DNA of 61,767 nt from Nostoc linckia FACHB-104. Its GTDB lineage: Bacteria; Cyanobacteriota; Cyanobacteriia; Cyanobacteriales; Nostocaceae. Where the stretch lies: the NCBI RefSeq assembly GCF_014696615.1, contig NZ_JACJQJ010000050.1, forward strand, positions 1 through 61,767. The letters run 5' to 3'. Shown in pieces: positions 1-9,000 of the stretch (positions are counted from its first letter, which is position 1; every line of letters begins with the position of its first letter). Both the position numbers and the translations under genes were made by a program. The notes below the pieces were generated by a model. The model saw only the letters and a list, made by a program, of their open reading frames with translations, searched no databases and was not told the origin of the DNA.

Positions 1-2
1 AT

Positions 3-212
3 CTGGAGCTACCAATTTTGGAATCGCCAGGGCAAAGATGGTGGAATACCGCAGCATCCATATGGGGATATGATGTGCGTAATCAAATTGTTGCTGACAT
101 ATGCTATGAAGACGGTAGAGAATTCATCAAATTTACCAATGGCAAAGAAATAAAGGTAGAGACTGCTTGGCGCTGGGAATGGGAACGAGTTTTCAAATAT
201 GCAACAAGCTGA
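3..212 (+). CDS. C-terminal end of a hypothetical protein cut by the window start
   Basis: The reading frame is open to the left edge, so the true start probably lies upstream; a TTG at 18 is only the first possible start inside the window. About 70 residues are visible, rich in Trp and charged residues (WRWEWERVFKY near the end), and the frame ends in TGA at 210-212. I do not recognise the family. It ends only 18 bases before the convergent remnant of the winged-helix gene, so it may be a broken gene at the edge of an insertion. Confidence 0.4.
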   Translation: MELPILESPGQRWWNTAASIWGYDVRNQIVADICYEDGREFIKFTNGKEIKVETAWRWEWERVFKYATS

Positions 213-229
213 AAGTGTTGGCTTACTGC

Positions 230-481
230 TTACTCTCTTAGCTCATCCGGGAACCGCCGCATCATCTCCCCAATTTCTACCGCATCCCAATCCGGTGTAT
301 AAACCACACCAGAAGACATTGCGAGCGCAATCCTCTGTTTCTTAGCCCACTCGAACCAAGTACTCACATCGCTCGTTACTGTATTCTTGCTCTTAGCCCC
401 ACTTTTGCAGATGTTGATAAACAACCCAGTCGGATTATCACACCAGCCTTCATGAATCCCTTCCTTCACTCGTGCGATCGC
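230..481 (-). pseudogene. C-terminal remnant of a plasmid winged-helix protein
   Basis: The 79 encoded residues match the last 79 residues of the 331-residue protein at 56321-57316 at about 65 positions, including the shared stretches EGWCDNPTGLFIN and SDVSTWFEWA. DNA similarity begins near 226 and stops abruptly near 482, right after a HIP1 site (GCGATCGC). There is no matching upstream part and no winged-helix domain, so this is a truncated duplicate and not a gene. It lies in the same orientation as the intact copy, 56 kb away, and the two bracket the cargo of this window. Confidence 0.8.
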
Positions 482-589
482 TTTGCCTTGTTCTTCAATT
501 ACCCTTTATTTCTTAAAGTTGTGCAAACATTGATGTGGCAATAGTCCCAGTTCTCTACCTAATCAGCCCTGGAACATTACCACTTATCC

Positions 590-2752
590 CTACCTGTTCT
601 TTACAGCTTGCACCGCAGCATCAGCATTAACTAAACCACGACCGAAGAAATACTCTTGGGCGGAAACAGGTTTCGCCTTAGGGAAAATACCAGAAGGTCT
701 TGACACTGGAGCATCTACAACAGTTCCAAAACCGACTTCCTTCTGCAACCTATAGCGATTAGCATCCGCTTTAGAAAGGTTGAGTCCATCATAAGTAGCA
801 GTCTGATTGAGAATTGAGACAATTTCATCGCGGCTCAAACGCCGTTTTGGGTCTTCTCCCTTCATCAGGGCCACTACTCCTGAAACAATGGGAGCAGAAA
901 AAGAAGTACCTTGTACCTGGACATACTTACCTAAAGGGTCTAAAGCCAAACCCCAAGCGTAATCTGGTACAGACATTCCCTGCCAAAAACCATCCAGCCA
1001 AGTACCACCTGTCGTTAAAATTCCACCACTGAGACTATTTTGGATTTCGCCACCGGGTGCGACTAAATCTAATCCACCGCCATAACTGCTGTAGAAGGTG
1101 CGATTACCCGTCATATTTGTAGCACCTACTGATACAACACCAGGAATACCAGCCGGGAATCCGACCCCATCTAAATTTTCATTACCAGCAGAAGCAACTA
1201 TTACCAAATTACGATGAGCATCCAACACATCAAAAATTTGCTCGGTTAATCCCTCATCAGGAAGCAAACCACCCAAACTCATATTGATCACATCAACATT
1301 TCTACTGGCTGCATAACCAATAGCTTCGGATAAACTTGCCATATTAATTGCACCACGTAAGCCAAACACCCTAACTGGCAAGATTTGGGTATGAGGAGCA
1401 ACGCCCAGAATACCTGCTTTATCTTCCGAATTGGCAGCAATCACACCCGCAGCCCAAGTACCGTGAAACTCACTCCCAATTTCCGCACGAATCAGATTGC
1501 GAATGCGAGAAGCAATTTCACTGTCTGAAGCTTTAGGGTAACGCTGTTTTAAGATGCCCGACAGTTGTTGATATTTCTTTAATAATTGGTCAGATGGTAA
1601 TTTAAAAGTGTCTTGAAATTCTGCTTGAATCTGTGACATTTCTTGGGAACTCAAGCGTGTATCAGCGTCACCTTCACCTTGGCTAGAAAAGTCCCAGCCA
1701 TATTCCTCACCAGGTAATTTATCAGAGCGATCGCCAGATTTATAGGTCTTCTTCACCAAGTCGGGATGATCCCATTGAATCAAGCTATCAATTACCGCCA
1801 CGACAACCCCACGTCCACCATTGCTGTTGCGCCAGGCTTCCGTAGCGCGAATATCCGTCCGAGCTAATAGCTGGCCCCGCCGAGGAGTACTATTTAAATG
1901 CCATTGCAAAGGTAGTAAGTTGGAAGAAATCGGAGTATCTTTTGGTTGGGGTAACTGTGCCAACTGCTGTTGTAAGCGTTCGGCGGCGTGAGGAGTTTCT
2001 GGTAAATTGGCTGCTGTTGCCAGCAATTGGGACATATGATCGGAAGTCGCTTGAATAAAATTCGGTGTTGCTGATTGCACTCCTGGTACTTGAGTCAGTT
2101 GATTAGCCACATGTAAAATTTCAGTTCCAGATACTGACTTAGAACGTACTAAGTAGCGGTTTTTACTAAATCTCAGAGGACGAAGTACTTCTAAATTGTG
2201 GCGCAGCAGGATAATTTGCCTTTGGCTCTCTGACATCTCGCCCTCAAAACTTATGACAATCTCGTTGGGTAGTACAATAACTGACTCAGATTTTGTTTCT
2301 GGAGATGCTGACTGTGATTTACGGGATAAGATAGGTAATATTTCTTGTACGTAAGGCTGTTTTTGAATCTGCTGTTGAACTGTATTCAAGGAAGCACGAG
2401 TGCCCGAAGGTAGGTTAACTAGGGCGATGTTTTCTCCCAAAGGTTTAACATCCACATCAGAGCGATGATTACTACCAATGCTGCGAGTATTACCGCCACC
2501 ACGTCGTAAATCTTGTTGCAACTGTAAGTATAAAGGTTGGATAGAGCGAGAGCGTGTATTCCTGGGTTTAAAGCTCACAGCCACCGTATCACGGCGCAAA
2601 TCCAGGGGAATTTTTTGTCCGTAAAATGTATAAAACAATTCATCTGCTGTTTGTGCCTGCGCGAACTCACGGTGTTGCTGAGGAAGCAGAGAAAAACTGG
2701 TAGCACTGAAAAAACAACCTGCCAAAATCAGACTGGAAATCAAACGTCTCAT
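590..2752 (-). CDS. Secreted subtilisin-like serine protease (peptidase S8)
   Basis: This 720-residue protein has a hydrophobic N-terminal signal sequence (about residues 1-25), so it should act in the periplasm or outside the cell. Residues 50-240 look like a long propeptide. The S8 triad is visible: Asp322 in VAVIDSLIQWDHPDL, His430 in SEFHGTWAAGV and Ser617 in VQGTSFSAPIVSG, with the oxyanion Asn in ASAGNEN near 524. An unusual insertion of about 100 residues separates Asp and His. The triad is intact, so activity is likely. The gene diverges from the sigma-like gene at 3002, and its start lies 36 bases below a copy of the shared promoter motif (2789-2816). Substrates are unknown; processing of the neighbouring secreted CHAT or caspase proteins is an inference from context. 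Confidence 0.9.
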   Translation of the reverse strand: MRRLISSLILAGCFFSATSFSLLPQQHREFAQAQTADELFYTFYGQKIPLDLRRDTVAVSFKPRNTRSRSIQPLYLQLQQDLRRGGGNTRSIGSNHRSDVDVKPLGENIALVNLPSGTRASLNTVQQQIQKQPYVQEILPILSRKSQSASPETKSESVIVLPNEIVISFEGEMSESQRQIILLRHNLEVLRPLRFSKNRYLVRSKSVSGTEILHVANQLTQVPGVQSATPNFIQATSDHMSQLLATAANLPETPHAAERLQQQLAQLPQPKDTPISSNLLPLQWHLNSTPRRGQLLARTDIRATEAWRNSNGGRGVVVAVIDSLIQWDHPDLVKKTYKSGDRSDKLPGEEYGWDFSSQGEGDADTRLSSQEMSQIQAEFQDTFKLPSDQLLKKYQQLSGILKQRYPKASDSEIASRIRNLIRAEIGSEFHGTWAAGVIAANSEDKAGILGVAPHTQILPVRVFGLRGAINMASLSEAIGYAASRNVDVINMSLGGLLPDEGLTEQIFDVLDAHRNLVIVASAGNENLDGVGFPAGIPGVVSVGATNMTGNRTFYSSYGGGLDLVAPGGEIQNSLSGGILTTGGTWLDGFWQGMSVPDYAWGLALDPLGKYVQVQGTSFSAPIVSGVVALMKGEDPKRRLSRDEIVSILNQTATYDGLNLSKADANRYRLQKEVGFGTVVDAPVSRPSGIFPKAKPVSAQEYFFGRGLVNADAAVQAVKNR

Positions 2753-2788
2753 AAGTGCGAACTGAGGATTAATTTTGCCAGATATGTG

Positions 2789-2816
2789 TATTTCTGATGA
2801 TTTGGAGGATATGCAA
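2789..2816 (-). promoter_or_regulatory. Shared promoter-like motif, copy A (protease promoter)
   Basis: On the minus strand this reads GCATATCCT, nine bases, then CAGAAATA, and ends 36 bases before the protease start codon. The same two half-sites with the same spacing occur upstream of several other genes of this block. Taking TTGCAT and GAAATA as the -35 and -10 boxes gives a 16-bp spacer, so it resembles a promoter with unusually conserved flanks. Confidence 0.65.
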
Positions 2817-2844
2817 TTTTTCAGCAGTCAAGACTGGCGCAAAA

Positions 2845-2872
2845 TTGCATAAGGTCGATTTCCTCAGAAGTA
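2845..2872 (+). promoter_or_regulatory. Shared promoter-like motif, copy B (sigma-like gene promoter)
   Basis: The sequence is GCATAAGGT, nine bases, then CAGAAGTA: a degenerate copy with spacing identical to copy A, which lies back to back with it in the same divergent intergenic region. It is about 130 bases before the start at 3002, farther than the other copies, which leaves a long leader. Copy B would let the sigma-like gene be controlled with the protease. Confidence 0.5.
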
Positions 2873-3001
2873 CTAAAAAATGAAGGCTCAAAATAACTGT
2901 TAAATCAGGTACTCAGTATGGAATCTCAAAAAATGGTTGGACTTGCGTTGAGGAGCATCGGCAATGTGACAATTAACAATGACCAATAAATACAAATACT
3001 T

Positions 3002-4408
3002 ATGAGAGAGGCTTCAAGATATTGGCAATTGATGAGGATTGATGCGGGAGGGAACCGGAGAATTCAACAGATACCTGCGGCGAAGTCGTTTTACGCACAA
3101 GTATTTGAGCAGTTGACACCAGATGCGGACATCCAGCGTCAATTGCTAGATTTATATCGCCATAGTTCTGGCGAGACTGCTTTGCTCGCAGAACGTTGTT
3201 TGCTGTGTTTTCTATCTTGGATTCTCGAACAAGGATGTCTGCAATTAGAAAGGAAATTTGGTCAAAACCATAATTTTACTGCTAGCAATTTGTTCCCTTA
3301 TGTCTTGGATGATGATGGTAAATTATCAGCAGTAAGTTCCTATAAATGCTTCGCGCAAAAAATTCTCCAGAGTTTTGATCCGCAACAAAGTAGTCTGACT
3401 ACTTGGGCGATAATGAAATTAAAGCAACAGCCTGAATTGAATAAGTTTTTATTAGAATGTGGTGTTTATTTAATTAGTAATTGGGCGATTTTAAATGATA
3501 CTCAACCTAAACAGTTAGAACGCATTTTCAAAGAATTTCATATTTTTAAGCAGGGTGGTTTTAGCGACGCAGCAATTAAAGAAGCGCAATCTATTTTAGA
3601 AAGCTATCATACTGTCTACCGTTTGCAAAGGCTGCAACAACGAAGAAAAGGTCTCAGGAGTAAATGTATTGCACCTGATACTCAACAATTACAAGATATT
3701 GCCCAAGATATTCAAAAGCATACAGGTCAAATTTTTGAGATTGAAGTTTTGAGTCAGAAACTACAAAAGCTAGCTGCTCAATTGCGTGAGTACCGAATTT
3801 ATGTTCGAGGTGGTTCTGTACAGATAAGTTCTCTAGACGCTGTGTATGGAAGCAAGTATAATTCTTTGATAGAAGAAATCCCGGCGACTGAAACTAATAA
3901 TATTGTAGAAGAAAACGACGAAGAAACCGAATTTTTGCAGTTTTATCGCCATCAATTTCAACTTTGCTTACAACAAGCTTTAGCTCAAGTTACAGAATCG
4001 CGAGTTAGATATTTAGAACGCAAGAAAGGCGATAAATCACAGATTTTTTTAATTGCTCTGGAGCTATCTCAATGTCAAAAATTGGCAATGAAGGAAATTG
4101 CTGAATTTCTGGGATTGAGAGCGCAAGATTCGGTAACCAAGTTATTAAAGTTAAAAGACTTGCGGACTGATGTCCAACAGGAAATGTTGGTAATTTTAAA
4201 GGAGTCTCTCAAGGAGAAAGCTAAAGTATATGTTGATATCCAAGCTTTGAAAAACCTGGACGAGCGATTGACAAGCTTTCTGTTTGCAGAAATTAGCCAG
4301 ATGCTGGAAAATTCCGAGATTCAATCAAGAACAATGAAAGCTCACCTAAAAGCTGATATTTTCGCCGAACGATTATGTGAATATCTCCAGAATAGAAAAA
4401 CAAATTAA
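3002..4408 (+). CDS. Sigma-70-like regulator of cyanobacterial type
   Basis: This 468-residue soluble protein resembles the divergent sigma-70 family proteins that precede DUF1822 genes in filamentous cyanobacteria. A stretch near 120-165 (SFDPQQSSLTTWAIMKLKQ) resembles sigma region 2, and residues 357-392 (MKEIAEFLGLRAQDSVTKLL) look like the region 4 helix-turn-helix. The middle is helical and charged. It is the first gene of a pair with DUF1822, nine bases downstream. A copy of the shared motif lies upstream, so autoregulation is possible. The family call rests on motif resemblance and context; a non-sigma HTH regulator remains possible. Confidence 0.6.
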   Translation: MREASRYWQLMRIDAGGNRRIQQIPAAKSFYAQVFEQLTPDADIQRQLLDLYRHSSGETALLAERCLLCFLSWILEQGCLQLERKFGQNHNFTASNLFPYVLDDDGKLSAVSSYKCFAQKILQSFDPQQSSLTTWAIMKLKQQPELNKFLLECGVYLISNWAILNDTQPKQLERIFKEFHIFKQGGFSDAAIKEAQSILESYHTVYRLQRLQQRRKGLRSKCIAPDTQQLQDIAQDIQKHTGQIFEIEVLSQKLQKLAAQLREYRIYVRGGSVQISSLDAVYGSKYNSLIEEIPATETNNIVEENDEETEFLQFYRHQFQLCLQQALAQVTESRVRYLERKKGDKSQIFLIALELSQCQKLAMKEIAEFLGLRAQDSVTKLLKLKDLRTDVQQEMLVILKESLKEKAKVYVDIQALKNLDERLTSFLFAEISQMLENSEIQSRTMKAHLKADIFAERLCEYLQNRKTN

Positions 4409-4417
4409 ACCAAAATT

Positions 4418-5812
4418 ATGACAAATTTATTAAGTAATCTTCCTTCCATGTCTTACCTAGATTTTGATGCTTTACCAACTTCAGCCGTTATTCTCTCACC
4501 TGATGAGATTGACCAAGCCGCAATCCTCAGTAATCAAATTATCAATGAATCCAAGCAATGGCAAGCTTACCTTCATTATTTAGCTTTATCAGCTTTTGAG
4601 CAATGGTTAGAGGAAAGAGCAGAATCTTTAACTATTAATCGCGAGCAATGTACAATTTTACAACCAGGTTTAGCAAATTTTATTAGTGGTGTTGCTAATT
4701 TACAAGTAGGAGCATTCAAAGTCTGTTTAATTGCTACTGGTAGCTTGAGCGATGAAATGGTGAATATTCCCAGAGTAGTTGTAGATTTACCAGAGTTTAT
4801 TCCCCACTTTTATGTTTTAGTGGAGGTGTTGGAAGAAGAAGAAGCAGCGAATATTTATGCTTTTTTAAGCTATGCAGAATTACACAATAATTTACAAATA
4901 AATTCTTTACAGTCAGATTGGAATTATCAACTTCCAATATCCTGTTTTGATAGTAATCCAGACCGTCTCTTGCTGTATCTAAGATGTTTGGAATCATCAG
5001 CAATATCTTTACCTGTAATTCCTACAAATCGTAGTGCGATTTTAGCAAACATACAAAATCAGTTGGTGGAATTATTACCTCAGTTACAATCAACGAAACG
5101 GGAATTGTCTGAAGTTTTAACTTGGGAACAAGCTGCTGCTGTTTTAACTAGTCCAGAATTAATCAATTGGGTTTACACATTACAAACACAAGCAGCTACA
5201 GAGAATTTAGAGATGGATAGCGCCAAGCCAGAATCAGCAGATGCTTTTACGTCTCTACAAGATGTAATTAAATTAGTTACCCAACCTGCTTTAAATGCTG
5301 GACGTTGGTTGTGGGACGAGTTGGATGATTTAGCTGCTTCACTTTCTTGGGTGCTGTTACCCAGTTTTGCAGATGCTTCCCAAATGCGCCCAATACGTAG
5401 TCCAGAGGAAGAATTTGAGGTAATAGCTACTCAATTACGACAGAGGGGTTTAGAAATTCCAGTACAAGCGCGGGGTGCGTATCAAGATTTGCTTTTAGCT
5501 GGGATACCTTTACGGTTGTATGCTGTGACTTGGCATTTATTATCGGAATCACAGGAACCAGAGTGGAGTTTGTTACTAATTTTAGGCGCACCTGCTTTAA
5601 GTAGTTTACCGTCTGGGATTAAACTTAGGGTCAGTGACCAAACAGGTATTTTGGATGAACCGGGATTAAATGCAGAGAGTGAAGATTCTTATATATTTAC
5701 CCGTGTGGTTGGTAATTGGGATGAGAAGTTTTTGGTGAGTGTGAGTTTGATGGATGGGGTTGAGGTGACTTTACCGCCTTTTGCTTTTAATTTGGAGCGG
5801 TTACGGAATTGA
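4418..5812 (+). CDS. DUF1822 family protein
   Basis: The 464-residue protein has the N-terminal pattern of DUF1822, a family nearly restricted to cyanobacteria: a start like LPTSAVILSPDEIDQA, then a helical part with WLEERA. No signal peptide or membrane segment is visible. The C-terminal third (LELQ-type region, AVTWHLL, LLILGAPAL) is beta-rich. Its biochemical role is unknown. It follows the sigma-like gene by nine bases, so the two are almost certainly co-transcribed; this gene pair next to CHAT genes recurs in cyanobacteria. A role as a partner or anti-sigma-like controller of the upstream protein is only inferred from the pairing. Confidence 0.75.
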   Translation: MTNLLSNLPSMSYLDFDALPTSAVILSPDEIDQAAILSNQIINESKQWQAYLHYLALSAFEQWLEERAESLTINREQCTILQPGLANFISGVANLQVGAFKVCLIATGSLSDEMVNIPRVVVDLPEFIPHFYVLVEVLEEEEAANIYAFLSYAELHNNLQINSLQSDWNYQLPISCFDSNPDRLLLYLRCLESSAISLPVIPTNRSAILANIQNQLVELLPQLQSTKRELSEVLTWEQAAAVLTSPELINWVYTLQTQAATENLEMDSAKPESADAFTSLQDVIKLVTQPALNAGRWLWDELDDLAASLSWVLLPSFADASQMRPIRSPEEEFEVIATQLRQRGLEIPVQARGAYQDLLLAGIPLRLYAVTWHLLSESQEPEWSLLLILGAPALSSLPSGIKLRVSDQTGILDEPGLNAESEDSYIFTRVVGNWDEKFLVSVSLMDGVEVTLPPFAFNLERLRN

Positions 5813-6017
5813 CTTTGGGATTGGATACCAGAAATTGAGCGATCGCTTTCACAATACTACTCTTCACTGGATAATTGCAATAAGCGGGTAATTATTGCAA
5901 ATGTCTGGTATGCTTTGGTTTTTTCTTCACAATATCTTTAAATAGCTTGTGATATTCAGTATTTATACGGTCTACCACATCAAGGTATCGTAATTATGCT
6001 GAGGTCATTTTTAAATT

Positions 6018-6047
6018 TTGGCATAACCTGGTTTGCCCTCAGAAATA
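6018..6047 (+). promoter_or_regulatory. Shared promoter-like motif, copy C
   Basis: GCATAACCT, ten bases (one more than the other copies), then CAGAAATA, ending 50 bases before the start of the giant TPR-CHAT gene. The surrounding 285-base gap (5813-6097) also contains a HIP1 site at about 5838 and no other feature I can see. Confidence 0.6.
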
Positions 6048-6097
6048 TAAGAGATTGAGCAATCAATCTTATGTAGCCATATTAAGAGGAATAACCA

Positions 6098-9000
6098 ATG
6101 TCTAAGCGTTTGAAGAGTTTCGCCCTAGTTAGTTTAGTGTTTTCACTGACTTGTGGTGTTGGGTTAGCGGCGAATGATGTGATTAATCATACTTTGGCAC
6201 AAACTACAACAAGTTCGGATACTAAAGCAGATGCAGATAAGTTGTTTGAGGAAGGGGTGCAGCAGTTTCGTCGTGGGGAATATCCCAAAGCATTGCAGAC
6301 TTATCAACGGGTGTTGGAAATACGGCGAAAACTGGGGGATAAAGCGGGAATTGGTCAAACGCTGAATAATATAGGACAGGTTTATAATGGGTTGCAGCAA
6401 AACGACAAAGCGTTAGAAATTTTACAACAAGCTTTAACAATTCGTAGAGAAATTAAAGACCGTGCTGGAGAAGGAGAAACTTTAGATATTCTGGGTGCAG
6501 TTTATCTCAGTTTGCAACAAGACGAAAAATCACTCGAAACTTTACAACAAGCCTTAGCAATTCGTCGTGAGGTCAAAGATAAAAATGGGGAAGCTGCAAC
6601 TCTTAGTAAGATCGGATTTACTTATGTTTTCTTGAAAAAGCAAGAACAGGGCTTAAAACTTTTACAGGAAGCACTGGCGCTACACCAAGAGCTAAAAGAC
6701 AAGTTTCAAGAAGGTTTTACCTTATTTAGAATAGGGAACGTTTATTGGAATACAGATGACTATCCTCGTGCTTTGGAATGGTACAAGAAGTCACTGATAA
6801 CAAATCAAGAGGTAGGAAACCGTGCTTTTGAGGGTAGAAGTTTGCAGCAGATAGGATTGATGCATTTTAATCAACAGGAATATAACCAAGCAATTAAGTT
6901 TTATCAACAAGCTTTACCTTTAATTCGAGAATCAGGAATTAGCCAAGCAGAAGCAAATATTTTAGCTTCAATAGGAGATGCTTTTAACAGTCTCAAACAA
7001 TATGACCAAGCAATTAAGTTTTATCAACAAGCAATAACTATAGCGCAAGAATCAAAAAATAAACCACTAGAAGCTAGCCTACTTGTAAAATTAGCAAATA
7101 CTTATTTTACGCTCAATCAATATGAAAAAGCAATTGATAATTATCAACAATCGTTATCGATTGCACGAGAAATACCCAATAATAAATCACAAACATCCGC
7201 CCTTCTATATTTATTAGGGGATACTTATTTTGAGATAAAACAATATCAGCAGTCCTTGAGCTTTTACCAACAAGCACTACCTATTGCCAAAGAAATTACC
7301 AATAAATCACTAGAAGCACAGATTCTCGACAGAATTGGTGATAGTTACTTCAAATTGCAGCAGTATGACCAAGCTATAGCAGCTTACCAACAAGCTTTAA
7401 CAGTTGCTCAAGAAGCAAAAAATCAGGGACTCACAGCAAATATCCTCATTGGTATTGGATCAGGTTATAAATTCCAAGATAATAAAGAAAAATACATAGA
7501 ATACGTTCAGCAAGCATTAAAGATACAAAGAGAAATCAAAGATAAGCCCGCTATCTTAAAAAGTCTATTATTAGTATCTTCACATTATGGTTCAAAAGCT
7601 GTTAATTTCTACACCAGAGGCTTAATCGCTCAAGCGAAAGCAGAATTACCACGTCGCATTGAGTTTGCAGAGGAAGCCTTAAAGCTTGCTCAAGAACTCA
7701 AGCAAGAATCATCAGAAGCTACAGCTTTATACGCATTAGGTCAAAGCTACTTGATTTTAGGAGATAATCAGAAGGCGCTAGAATTCTCACAGCAAGCTGT
7801 CAAAATTTCGCGAAATATTAAAGACATTGAAATCGAAAATAGTGCCCTCAATAACCTTGCTCAAATTTATTCTTCTCAAGGTAACACCATCAAAAAAATC
7901 GAAGTTGGAGAACGACAAGTTGCAATTAAAAGAGAACAAAATGACTCATTAGGTTTAGCTTATGCACTAGTTACTCTTGCTTCTGATTATGCAATTGTAG
8001 GGAAACATCAACAAGCCCTTGAAACCAATGAGGAAGTTTTAGCAATAACACAGAAAATTGACATTAGTAAACTACCTTCATATTTACAAGAAGATGCCCA
8101 GCAAGTACAACTCTTTGCTTTAGATGGATTGAGCAGTAGTTACGAAAGTATAGGGCAACTTGATAAAGCATTAGAGTTTGCTAATGAACACCTAAAAACA
8201 GCCCAAAGCTTCGGCAAACCAAAGTTTGAAGCAGCAGCACTACTTAACTTAGCTTCTTTATATACCAATTCTTTTAGAGATAACCTCAAAAGCATTGATG
8301 CCGCACAAAAAGCATTAAAAATTGCACGACAAATTCAAGAACCAAGAATAGAAGCACAAGCACTACAACAATTAGGTGGAAATTATAATGAGCTTGGCGA
8401 TTTTAGTAATGCCTTACAAACCGCAGAGCAATTATTAAATATTGCCAAGTATTTAGAAAACCCTCGTTTAGAGCGAGATGCTTTAGTAATTTTTATAAAT
8501 GTTTATTACGCTCAGGGTGAATTTCAAAAAGCCCTATCTATGGCACAGGAAGTTGTAGCCATCACACAGCAAAAGAATCTTGGATCTGAAGTAACTGCTT
8601 TAGCTGCATTAAGTTCAAGTTACTTATCAGTGGGAGATACATCTAAAGCTGTAGATGCAGCCCAACAAATTTTAACTATAGCTAAACAACAAAATAATCC
8701 CAATTATGAAATACTTGGTTTAATGTATATGGGACGTGCCCACAAATTGCGGGGAGAATATCAGCAAGGTGTTACTGTTCTAGAAAAAGCTTTGGAAATA
8801 ACACCTAACAATAAGTTTTTTGCAGGAGAAATAGCAGCAGTTGGAGAACTTGCTACTCTCTATGAAGCATTAGGAGAATATCAAAAACTTATTGCATTAG
8901 CAGAACCGCGTTTACCACAAGTAAAGCAACTAAAAAACCGTCCTGTTGAAGCAGGTATACTGATTGTTTTAGGCTACTCTTACAGCAGTATTGGTGAATA